The notes beneath the pieces are model-generated. The model searched no databases. It was not told the origin of the DNA and saw only the letters and a program-made list of their open reading frames with translations. DNA of 64,000 nucleotides from Gnetum montanum (taxonomy: Eukaryota > Streptophyta > Gnetopsida > Gnetales > Gnetaceae). Both the position numbers and the translations under genes were made by a program. Shown piece after piece: positions 46,428 through 56,698 of the stretch; the first letter of the stretch is position 1, and each line of letters begins with the position of its first letter. The stretch covers positions 21,372 to 85,371 of the forward strand of contig MNCI01016437.1 of assembly GCA_015680685.1 (NCBI GenBank), written 5' to 3'.

Positions 46428-47185
46428 CAAAAGTTTGTGATTTTTATGCCCCCTTGCAACATAGAAACACCAATAGTAGCCAACTTGCAGGCCACCTTTG
46501 CCATTAGGGCTCCTAGCCAAACATCCCCTACGCCCTTTGTGCTTAAAGTTGCACCACCACCCGCACCAACAGCATAGACACCATTTGTCATCAAGGTGTC
46601 AAAATAGCCAAGCTCCTCTACCGCTCAAAGCCACTTGATGAAAATTGCACAATAGCCTCCCCATCCAAAAAAATGTGAAGAGCGCCTAGCAGACAAGATG
46701 GCTAGGGAATGCATCGTTGTAGGTCCCCCAAAGCCTACCCCCTTATTTGCAGTCCCCATGGCCTCTTCATCATTAACTACTATTGACAACCTACCTACAC
46801 AACCGCTGCCCATCGATATAACAAAGCTTGTTAACCAACCCAAAACTACTCCCCCATAGGAGATTCATCTTCTAGGATGTATAGAAGAGGAGAAGGTTGG
46901 CAAACAAGAAGATGGTGGGCAAGACTTTTTGAATGCCCTGTCACAAGTCAAACAGGCGTTGAAGCAGAAAAACACAACTTTAAGCCTATACAACCTAATA
47001 ATGACTTCCACGACACACCGTGAGGCAATGGTTCACATGTTGGCATCCATCACTATTGATGAAAACATGCTAGCCAAAAAGAAGGAAATCCACACTGTTA
47101 TGCTTTCTTCTACGGCTAAAGAACCATGGCCAACCCAGTTGAAATTCTGCAATAATTTCATTAAGGATGACCTTGAAAAGGGTTA
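46428..47185 (+). pseudogene. Element E gag-protease linker and pre-protease domain
   Basis: Four degenerate PFVVxVP-like motifs (about 46430, 46490, 46529, 46580), then a frame 46929-47186 with VKQALKQKNTTLSLYNLIM and HREAMVHMLASI. This is the same lead-in as B (9007) and C (40600). Confidence 0.75.
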
Positions 47186-47199
47186 GGTGACAACTACAC

Positions 47200-47810
47200 C
47201 CATGTTCATCACAATTCGGGTTGGCTAGTACAAGATTTGAAGGGTACATGTTGATGATGGGGCTGCCACCAATGTTATTCCATTTCCCATAGTGGACAAA
47301 CTAGGCTTGGTCAATCAAATCAAGCCCATAGTGACCTCATGTCTAAAGTCGTTCAATAGGACATGCATAGTGGTAAAGGGGACCATTCACATTGACTTTG
47401 TAGTAGGAGACCAGTTCCCCACAAGTGCGGTATTCATTGTGGTGGAAGAGATGCCCGAGTTCAACCTGATCTTAGGGAGGTCATGGTTAGCCCAATTAAG
47501 GGCTATCTCTTCACCGATACATCAAGAGATCCACTTACCCTACAAGAGTGGGGAAGTGGTCATCTACGGTGACAAAGTGGCTACCCAAGCCATAAATAAC
47601 GTTGACATGGACCAGGGCTTAGAGATAGAAATATTTGAGAAAAAAATGTCTATGCATATCAAAACCCCATGCTTGACTGATGAGCCAGCCAAGAATGTCA
47701 ACTTGGACAAAGAAATCATGTGGGCTAAGTTGCCCTTCCTGATGGCTAACAATGACATAGAAGAATATCACAACAAAGCCACTCAGCCATATGCATTTCC
47801 TAGCCCATGA
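47200..47810 (+). pseudogene. Element E aspartic protease
   Basis: Seen: VHVDDGAATNVIPFPIVDKLG (about 47247-47309) with the family DDG triplet, VVKGTIHIDFVVGDQFP, LILGRSWLAQL, and SSPIHQEIHLPY. An open frame of 172 codons (47292-47810) covers all but the active site. Stops upstream (about 47185 and 47230) separate the halves. Nearly identical in plan to B and C, so DDG is ancestral to the family. Confidence 0.83.
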
Positions 47811-48094
47811 TGTGTTAGAAAACAACTATGTAACTAGAGACTACCTCTAGTTCAATGCTTAGCTCCAACATTATTATTTCTCTAGTCTTATTTTTACAAT
47901 ATGTGCATTTTTTGCATTAGCATAATTGTTTCACTGTTTGCATTGTGTTCACTATTTGCATTAGCATCACATTCACTGTTTGCATTATTTTCAACGTTTG
48001 CATCATATTCTGTTTATGTTAGCATCATGTGCATTTTTTACATTATGCCCATTGCTTGCATTATGACCATTTTTTGCACTAATCAAACTACCAC

Positions 48095-48355
48095 AGTGGC
48101 CTGCTAAGGCCTAAAATTGGCAACCACTACGGCCCGCTAAGGCCTAAAACTAGCAACCAACCCTTTTAAGGTCACATTGCAATGGCCCTAAACTATTTCC
48201 ATTTCTTGAAGCCTCCTTAAACTATTTCCATGGCCCAGAATGACCTTAAACTACCATCATAGCCCACTAAGGCCTAAAACTGGCAATTCCACTTCTCCAA
48301 AAACAAAAGAAAAAAAAATCATAATTGAGCAATGGCCCGAAATGGCCTTAAACTA
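48095..48355 (+). repeat. Hairpin-repeat array E1, downstream of protease
   Basis: Units: GGCC/GGCC arms with loop TGCTAA (48098-48111), with loop CGCTAA (48131-48144) and with loop CGAAAT (near 48332), and GCC/GGC with loop CACTAA near 48262. Tail CTAAAACTGGCAA or TTAAACTA. These loops also occur with GGTC/GACC arms in arrays E1b and A2. Confidence 0.85.
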
Positions 48356-48515
48356 GGACAAGGGACCAACAAGGGGCCCAAATGCATAGCCAAAATGAAA
48401 TAATTATTTTACTTTATGTTTCTCATTAAATTTTATTCCATAAAAAATGTTTACAAAGAATTCTTATAAAAAATGAAATCCAAAAATAAAAATAATAAAA
48501 TCTTCCACCGCCACA

Positions 48516-51500
48516 CTATGTGTCCTTGTTAGCACTCGCATTCCTTATGCCACTCAGTCTTGCATCGCTATTTGGATCCTACAATAAAAAAAATGAAATA
48601 ATGAGATACACTATAATAAAGCTCTTACAAAATAAATTACAATACAATAAAAGTGACTAACCTAAGATGGGCTCGTGTCCATCTTGGAGGGTATCTTGTC
48701 CATGCCAACTGCTAGATGTCGTAGGATCTCATCCTCGCCCAAATCAACGCTTGCCACAACTTTACCTTTCTTCATGGTCGTCCATCTAGGGGACCTCGGA
48801 GAAATAGCGCCAGTGGTGGTCTCCCCGGTAGGTAACATCATCTCTCTTTTGGGAGACTCACTGACAACTACCTATTGCATAAACTTTTTGTAGGCCTTAG
48901 TAGTGCCAATGAAATTAAGGAATAGCTTATAGATATGCAACTCAATAGATGCATCCCGATATTGTTTACAATAGGCAGCATGTTCCATTTTATACATGTG
49001 CTTATGATTCTTTTGTACCTAGCCCCATTTTAAAACCTTTGCACTATAGTCCTTCCAGTATTGGTTCTTTTGGGCCAATAAGTCCATTTGCAAGCATTGT
49101 TCTATGATTTCCTAGGTTTCCTCATTCTTGTCGCATACCGTTGACCAATATCTTACATAGTCAACAACAACTATATGCCAGGTGCCATCGAGAGTGTCGT
49201 GGGCCAACAAGAATTCATTTTTGGATCGAAGATCCTCCAACTTGACTGACTGGTTGGTCTTCTCTATCTCAAGTTTTTGTACCCTCTTCCAGAGGTTCTC
49301 ATTGACATGCCTGTACTCCCATAAGGAGCGCATCGAGTACAATGCACATTTACTTGTCTCTTCATATATATGATGAGGCACCTTGACTACCTCGGAAGGA
49401 ATTTCAGGCATAGTGTCGACCTCAATAGCCTACCTAGGATCCCACTTAATATGGGAGGCTATCAATCACATGAGAAATAATTAGTCACAAAATGATAAAA
49501 AAAATGCAATAACTTGGAGAGCCCAACGTTGTAGCTTGAACTTACCTATCTTACGATCAATCTTCCTTAAGTGATCAATCATGTCATCGACCACCCCTTC
49601 CATGAAAGAAAATTTATTAGGGGTTTCAGTCCATTGTTGGAGGTAGATTGAAGAAGAAGACTCAGGGCCTCTAATAGTGGTATCTGTTGTACAACAAGAC
49701 ACATTAACAATGATGAAGAGGAGGACAAAAAAATTGAAAAGCAACATAAACAACGGTGCAAAGATCCTACCCAACAAATCCTTAGGGGTGATAGTAAGGG
49801 GATCACCCATTGGCACACTATCTAGTAAGTGGTCAAAATCACTGACATCAAATTGTATCCCTTCCCCTTATAACTAGCTCAAAAGTGTGGTAGCATCCTC
49901 ATGTGCCCCTCAAGCACTAGGGCACACTCTGCGGAAGGGTCATCGGTAGCAGGGGCCTCTTCTTCTACAGTGGGAGCCTCCTCCTCTACCACTGGGGCCT
50001 CTTCTTCCTCTATAGTGGGTGCCCTTATTTTAGTGGTCAAAACCTCTTCCTCTTCCTCTTCTGATAAACACATTTAAGGTAAGCAAGATAGCAAAAAATA
50101 GGTGTTATGCAGTGCTACACTACATAGCGTAGCCTAGTGTAGCAAGGGCTAACTAATGAGACAATTAAACATGCTTACCAATCATGGGCTGCACCTTGTG
50201 AACTTTGATTCACAGCTTTCTTCCCTTATCTTCATTAGTATAGGGAGGTTCTTCTGCAAGACGAGACTTTTTTCATTGAAGCTTGGTCTTCACTATTTCG
50301 ACAATAAGACGTTCCCCCCTTAACAAATTTCCTATGTTAATAGGAGGTTCCTCTCCAACACTGTCTAAGGTACAAAAGGTACACCCCACCATATCCCTCT
50401 TTGTTATCGAAAATGATTCCCTGATAGCTTCTGGGGGGTCTTGGGATCGAGTGGTGTAGAACACCTGGTAAATCCATGGATTAGATATATGGGTGCAATC
50501 TTGTTGCATCCAAGCATCATTTTCATGAACCATCAGGAATTATTCAAAGTGTTGCAGGCAAGCTATGAAGAAGGCATAGTGTACATTGAAATGGGTATCA
50601 AGCTTCTCACGAAGCTTGACCATTTTACCACACAAGCCTTTGGAAAGGTACTTGGCCTAGTTATAAGGGGTTCCTTCCTCCATGACTTACCACATGATCC
50701 AAGCTTTCTCTACTCTAAGAATGTTTCCTTGGGAGAGTAGCTTGGGGAAAGCACGAGCCTGGAAGATAGGGTAAACCATTTGAGCCACTGCTAGCTTGAC
50801 CTTATAAATATAAATCCCCTTTTGGTCCTTGCTTTTCTCTAGCATTCCTCTATGTTCCCTTGATGGTTTGTGTCTTTTCTAGACTTTTCCCCTATAAGTA
50901 GACTATCAGAGAAAACACCGAAAAGATCCAATTTTTTTTTTCATTAATCTCAAACACCACCCACACATTATGAACTTGTGTGCAAAAGCAGTTAGCCTTT
51001 TCAGAAAAGGAATCAGCTAGGGAAAGCATTTCTGCAGCAGGGACACCTGGATTTATTACCAAGAATAAATCCATGAGCCCAGCCTCTTGAATGTTATGAA
51101 CAAGGATGGCTGGGGCCCCATTGGAAAGCCAAAACTAAGTCTTTTCCACATCCCCATACTTGAAGAAGAGGTTGGTTTCATCATGCCCAGAGGTGATCAC
51201 TATATCCTCTTGAGATTCGCTAGCTACTGCAATAATCAACAATGAAATTAGCAAAATGTAAAAAGCAAAATCATCACTTAAAGACACAACAAGAAAATGC
51301 ACAATTTAGCATACTAGGTTTGAATGGTGTAGGAAATGGTGGAATTTCCACCGAGACGTCTTCTATGGTGATCTCTCGACGGGATGCCCATTCACCATCC
51401 AACCATCCAAGTTCTTTACATCTCTCATAGTACTTGGAGTATCTGGTTGGATAAGTTTTGAAGTTAGCCCCAAGTTGTTCTATAATGCTGACACATATGT

Positions 51501-51800
51501 TCCTGGAAGAAGAGAACTCTTGCAAGGCTATTTGGGCTAATGCCAATGTCCCATCGTTACCGTGAAGATCCTTCTCGTCAATCACAAACCTAGTAACATG
51601 CAAAGTACGATAAGCATCTTCAATAAGGCAAGGTAAACAATACGACATGCTTAAAACATCTTCATAGGACTCACCTGCTAGCACAATAAACAGTACTAGG
51701 TGGGTTCTGGAAGCAGGTGCCCATGTGATGGGCAACAAACAATGTGTTATATTGGTGGTAGCACTTGAATTCAGGTATGCCCCAAATCCAACTTAAGCAT
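48516..51800 (-). pseudogene. Antisense gene in element E: multi-exon, product unknown
   Basis: Minus strand. Exons (5' to 3'): about 51790-51675, 51589-51315, 51226-50179, 50060-49771, 49683-49546, 49458-48662, 48578-48516. The six introns (51590-51674, 51227-51314, 50061-50178, 49684-49770, 49459-49545, 48579-48661; 83-118 nt) have GT...AG ends and rejoin the reading frame (phases 2,1,1,1,1,0). Blocks: FKCYHQYNTLFVAHHMG, FVIDEKDLHGND, ALAQIALQEF, GLMDLFLVINPG; a Glu-rich repeat APTVEEEAP (about 49940-50030); a probable coiled coil (KLEIEKTNQSVKLEDL, about 49250); ESPKRE...DLGEDEILR near the end; stop at 48516-48518. Several stops and frameshifts show decay. The product is not recognised. 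Antisense extra ORFs are known in some plant Tat-type gypsy elements, but, as I recall, after pol and not before RT. Confidence 0.75.
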
Positions 51801-53330
51801 CTTAAGCTTCTCAGGTGCTAACTTGAGCCCTTCATCCCTTCGCCCTCAATCGACCCATCAGCCATGAACTTCAAGATGCCTTGGTTTTCCCCAGGCAACA
51901 ACATTTTAACAAGTACAATGGAAATTTTGGCCAATAAGTGTGACCACACTATCATACTAAAGTGACAAAGGAGAAACTCAAGAAACTCCCATGCACCCTC
52001 CCAGAACCAGACTTCTTAATGCCCTACCCGTACATGGGGATGGGGGACGTTGGCCATGGGTTCATTTAGGCAGCACAAGATGCTTACCACCTCGAGCACA
52101 ATTAGAATGGGTTTCAACATAACCCTACATGACCAAGCACCAAACATTAGCACTATGTTAAAGTGACAATTACCAATGTAGCGTAGCGTAACCCTTGGTT
52201 TGCAAATTTTTCCTTAGGCATGAAACAATATGGCATAGTAAAACAGAGCCAAACACTGCACACAGCATAGTGGTCATGCCCTATGCAATGTCACATAACG
52301 GGCACATCCTGCACAATGTCACATAGAGGGTACACCATGTACAACATAATGTAACAAGGACACTTTGCATGAGGGTAACGATTGTGTTACATGCAGCGTA
52401 GCAGGACAACCAATATGACAAATGTAACAAGTTTGACAAGTGTAGAAATAACATGTAACAAGCATGAAAACCTAGCACGAAAGACAAAGTTAATAGCGTA
52501 GAAGCTCTACTAGCGTAGCGGCATGACAGTCTAGCTAATGTAGCAGCAAGATAGGCCTGCCAACAAAACAACATGGCGTAACAGAAAACTAAAATGTAAT
52601 AGAAAACAAAAGTGGTACACACAAAAATTAACTTACAGCATTCCCATTGCCCAGCCCTGCCCTAATGCATGAAATAAAATGAAAACAAAAGGAAAACTCC
52701 CCTTGAAAATACTACGCTATGCTAAACACATGCTATGCCACCTTAGAAACCTGGCAAGAAAAAATCCTCTCCATAGGTGCTATGCTACACTGAGTGAATG
52801 CTATGTTAGCCATAACTACCCAAACCTTGCAATATCGCTTCGTCCATTCCCAATAAGGGTGGTTGGGATAGCACCCCATGCCAACTGCAACATAGCAACC
52901 ACCACAACCATGGCAGTTGAAGTGGCAACAACCACAGCGTAATAGTCAAAGTGGCGGCCAAGGCAATCACAATGATTACAACATAGTAGTACTGATAACC
53001 AAGATAGTTGAGATGTGATGACCACAATGACAATCCCATTCAATAAGTCACATAACGAAAACAAGGGTAGCATAGCCACTTACTAGGCAGACGATGCCTC
53101 CTGTTGCTCCTCAATGCATGCCTTGGGAAGACGTCTCAAGGTGCGCTCCACTTTGTCTAGGTTCGCAAGCCCCTGATGCCTATGTTCCCTTTTACGTGCT
53201 ATTTTCTTACTTACAAATCAGCTGTACCAACTATTACGCTACGCTCATTATGCTGTCTCTTGGCTCAGTCGTGCTACGCTCTAGGTGTTAGCTCTGACAA
53301 TGAAAATGATAAGATTACCATGGGGTAATC
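51801..53330 (-). other. 5' region of the antisense gene, with AGCGTAG repeats
   Basis: Contains weak coding-like stretches just upstream of the first defined exon (for example HFSMIVWSHLLAKIS at about 51920-51970), so additional 5' exons are likely. From 52140 to 53300 many (T)AGCGTAG / CTACGCT words occur (near 52180, 52495, 52510, 52710, 53235, 53275). Open frames here are Cys/Leu-rich by-products of these repeats and I do not call them genes. Confidence 0.5.
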
Positions 53331-53332
53331 CC

Positions 53333-53341
53333 CTATTTATA
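53333..53341 (-). promoter_or_regulatory. TATA box of the antisense gene
   Basis: Minus strand TATAAATAG in the context GGCTATAAATAGGGG, the same core as the LTR TATA boxes of B (4931). It lies upstream of the antisense exons and just downstream (minus strand) of AGCGTAG repeats at 53400-53470. This suggests an internal antisense promoter. No transcription data were available. Confidence 0.65.
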
Positions 53342-53399
53342 GCCAACCCAGTAAAAACACTTGTCACTTTCATATCCCAGGTAACATAGAAAATCCTAA

Positions 53400-53475
53400 C
53401 CCCTGCAGTGTAGCACTACTATAGTGTAGCATGGCCCCACTACAGCGTAGCACTCAGCTGCAGCGTAGCAAGTAG
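53400..53475. repeat. GTAGCGTAGCA-type repeats upstream of antisense TATA
   Basis: Five close words of the type AGTGTAGCA / AGCGTAGCA in 75 bases. The same words occur as inverted pairs in the E 3' LTR. Confidence 0.7.
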
Positions 53476-53504
53476 CACTTCATTTTTTACAATGGTACAT
53501 GATC

Positions 53505-53755
53505 ATTGTCCACTACGACCTTAAATTGGCAATCCTAACCTACAAAATTACATGATCACAGTCCGCTACGACCTTAAAGTAGCAATTTTACCATCCCTGT
53601 TCATATGTTTAAACCCAGTGATGGTCCACCAAGACCCTAAACTGGCAATTGCAAATCTTATATAGTTACGGTCCGCCAATACCTTAAACTAGCAATTTTT
53701 ACTTACAAAATTTGCATGGTTATAGTCCACTAAGACCTTAAACTAGCAACTATTT
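53505..53755 (+). repeat. Hairpin-repeat array E1b, upstream of RT
   Basis: Five units with TTAAACTAGCAA-like tails: GTC/GAC with loop CACTAC (near 53508) and with loop CGCTAC (near 53561); GGTC/GACC with loop CACCAA (near 53622); GGT/ACC around CCGCCAAT (near 53670); GTC/GAC with loop CACTAA (near 53725). Confidence 0.8.
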
Positions 53756-54726
53756 AATGATTGCATTGTAACTTTGCATATATTCATTATGTGATGATTC
53801 AAACATGTATCACTTGACTTGGCTTGTTTGCTTATTATGACAAGTTCAATTGGAAAATGGTTATGCATGATGATCTTCATTTTCCTTTGACCCTGATGGG
53901 TCCCCACGGAAGATTTACAAGACACTTGAATCCAGAACTATTAGATTTTGAACCATCCTCTCGTGACACTTATATCGTGTCCTTAGAAACATGCTTGGAC
54001 TGGCCCGAACACATAGTCCAGGCCCTAGACTTAGAGGCCAAGGATGTAATTGAGAACCCTCTTGTCAAAATCCTTGTAACTATGCCTACAGGTGAAGTGA
54101 AAACATTAAAGGTTAGCTCTCTGCTAGACCCACAGGTGTAACAAAACATCACAAAAGTCCTTAATGAAAATGTTAAATTGATTGTGTGGTCGAATGAAGA
54201 CATGCCAGACCTGGACTCATGGCTCATACAACACAACATTATCCTAGATCCATGGGTCAAGGTAGTTAAGAAAAAATCTTACAAAATCAAACCAGAAATT
54301 ACCTTAGCTATACACGATGAAATCACCAAACTCTATCAAGCTAGTTTCATTCAGGAAATTGACTACTCGGATTGGGTCTCCAACATCGTAGTCGTACCCA
54401 AGACGACCGAAAGCATACGAATTTGTATAGATTTCCGAGACTTGAATAGGGCAACAATTAAGGATGACTTCCCATTTCCTAGTATCAATCAACTTATCGA
54501 TACTACAACTGGTCATGCTTTGTTGTGATTCATGGATGGGTTTTCAAGGTATAACTAGATCCATATAAACCTAGAGCATCAATTGGCAACTACCTTTATG
54601 ACCCCTTGGGGAAATGTTTGCTACACAATGATGTCGTTTGGGCTAAAAAAAACTGGATCAATGTATCAATCAGCGATGACATATATCTTTAGCGATTATC
54701 TCTTAGAAAAACTAAATGATTACATG
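53756..54726 (+). pseudogene. Element E reverse transcriptase, truncated at catalytic motif
   Basis: Seen: pre-RT connector (MGPHGRFTRHLNPELLDF; LDWPEHIVQAL), a KSYKIKPEITLAIHDEITKL lead-in, DYSDWVSNIVVVPK, CIDFRDLNRAT, FMDGFSRYN, TTFMTPWGNVCY, and SMYQSAMTYIF. The chain ends LNDYMDQ at about 54723, at the YMDD catalytic box with its second aspartate lost. It then passes directly into integrase sequence (KIVDQVHEG). Thumb, connection and RNase H are deleted. Stops at about 54139 and 54526 also break it. This RT is clearly different from those of A and F and is the only RT of this family in the window. Confidence 0.85.
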
Positions 54727-55008
54727 GACCAAAAAATTGTGGACCAAGTCCATGAAGGATTGTGTGGAGGGCACATTGCTCCCAGGGCTATGACAACTAA
54801 AATCAGGCATTTAGGCTACTATTGGCCTTGCATAGAGCATGATTGCCTTGCTAAGGTTAGAACATGCAACCTGTGTCAACGCCATGGGAACCTTATACAT
54901 GTGTCACCTACCGAATTGCATATCATGCAAATTACATGGCCATTCCAACATTGGGGACTCGACATAATAGGACCCATCATGCCTAAGTCTTCTGTGGGAC
55001 ATAATTGA
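54727..55008 (+). pseudogene. Element E integrase fragment
   Basis: Seen: VDQVHEGLCGGHIAPRAM, then LGYYWPCIEHDC, CNLCQRHGN with both cysteines of CxxC, and GLDIIGPIMPKSS with the first catalytic aspartate. It ends at about 55006 and hairpin array E2 follows at once, so the rest of the core and the C-terminal domain are deleted. The reading frame is open and fused in frame to the RT remnant. Confidence 0.85.
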
Positions 55009-55280
55009 AGTACTATAAACTAGCATAGAACGTCTGCTATGATGTTAAACTAGCACAACACGTCTTTGGGCCATGACATAAAACTGGCACCCATAGCATG
55101 GTTCGCTATGACCTTAAACTAGCCGTCCACCATCCGCTATGATAATAAACTAGCACATCGGTCTGCCAGGACCTTAAATTGGTACATCACGGTTTGCTAG
55201 GACCTTAAAATAGCACATTAGTTTGCTGAGACCTTAAACCAGCACATCTGATGGTCTACCAAGACCATAAATTGGGTTCA
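55009..55280 (+). repeat. Hairpin-repeat array E2, downstream of integrase
   Basis: About nine units. Clear stems: AACGTC/GATGTT (one G-T) with loop TGCTAT (55029-55046); GGTT/GACC with loop CGCTAT (55100-55113); GGTC/GACC with loop TGCCAG (55160-55173); GGTT/GACC with loop TGCTAG (55191-55204); ATGGTC/GACCAT with loop TACCAA (55251-55268). Tails TAAACTAGCA / TAAATTGG. Confidence 0.88.
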
Positions 55281-56685
55281 CAATGCAACGCCTCCCAACT
55301 TACACATGTGACATGGTAAACAAGTGAGCATGCACACTTTCACAACATGGGGTGTGACATTGTAGTTCCAAAATGGAGTTCACGATGTCAAGAGAAAACC
55401 CTTTGAAACACATGCAATGTTATCACCCCTGGCATCTTGTTGATCTTATAGAGATGTTGTTTGACATCTTGTTGACCTTTCGGAGCTACCACTACCATAG
55501 CCAATCATCTTGGTAGTAGCTCTTGCCATCAGCACTTGCTGTTGGAGTCCCAGCACTATTGTGGCCCAGCCACAAGGTTGCCATCCTCTAGCCCTCACCA
55601 TCGTCCGAGTCCAAAAGGCGTTTAGCTACTAAGCCTTTCACCTTGTAACTAGACTGCATGATGTTTGCCTTGGGTGGGGAATCTTGAGCACCTGCATCAT
55701 CACCGCTCCTAGCTTCTTCCATGCTAACATTTCTAGCCTGTTGTGGCCAAAACTTGCGTTGGCCTTCCTACTTTATACATTGTGAACGACAAACACAACA
55801 CTTGCCACCGTGGTAGTGTTCAAAGCAAGCAGGATTTTTCCCTTACTTCAGTTCATGGTTTTTTTTTCTGGTTTTCTCTCTGTTGTGTTTGCAATATAGA
55901 AGCCAAGAGGGCATCATTCAAAGATGTGTTGTACCATGAAAGCGAGACACAAAGTTGTTTTGAAGTACCCGCTTCGATTAGCCTAGCTACTTGAGAATGC
56001 ATACCTTACTCTCCCTTCAGCCAAATTAATCTCGATACCCCATACTTGTAATTTCTGATATCCTCTCCACAAGCTTTCCCAATGCACAAAGCCCTTTCAC
56101 ATGCCCAACCACAAGGCCCATGGTGGACGTAATGCAACTCATCCCATGGGAAGCCTCTGTAGGTAGGTCAAAGCCCTACATGGATGTAACATAGTTCATC
56201 TTAGGGAGGAAACACCTATCCTATAGCAACAACAAGGTTGTCATCAAGTGAACATGGGTGTGCAACAAAAAGCACAAAAGCACTAAAGAAAAGGCTCAAC
56301 AAAAAAGTTCCTAAAACAAATGGCACAATAGCTGCTTAACAAACATTTCAGCTATGGATCAACCATCTCTAAACACTTTGATGAGAGGTTGAAATCCAAA
56401 AAAAAAGAAAGACATTCAAATGTGCTGATTCCCTCATAAGAATTTCAACAAGGGATCACATTATGGCAACAATTATCATGGTGTTGCATTCTACATCCTT
56501 TCTTCCCTAAACCTATTTCCTCAAATCCATCCCTTGCCTCCTACCTTACAATCACTCTTCCAGTACTCTCAAACGTAGCGAAGCATCATCGAAGTGGACA
56601 CTGAAGAGCGATGTTGGGGTCTTGTTCTTGTTGTTATTTTGTATTCTTTGTTGACATCTCTCGGGCAGATCCTCCAGACGTCAAA
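55281..56685 (+). other. Element E 3' non-coding region and polypurine tract
   Basis: No gene. Alignable by eye with A 21870-23518 (for example TTGTGTTTG...CATTCAAAGATG near 55880-55925). Ends with TCAAAAAAGAGGGACCAT at about 56681-56698, the polypurine tract, directly before TGAAACACC. Confidence 0.65.
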
Positions 56686-56698
56686 AAAGAGGGACCAT

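Noticed and set aside
52281-53079. Cys/Leu-rich minus-strand frames upstream of the antisense exons
   Set aside because: Produced by AGCGTAG-type repeats and low complexity. No splice-consistent continuation to the defined exons was found.
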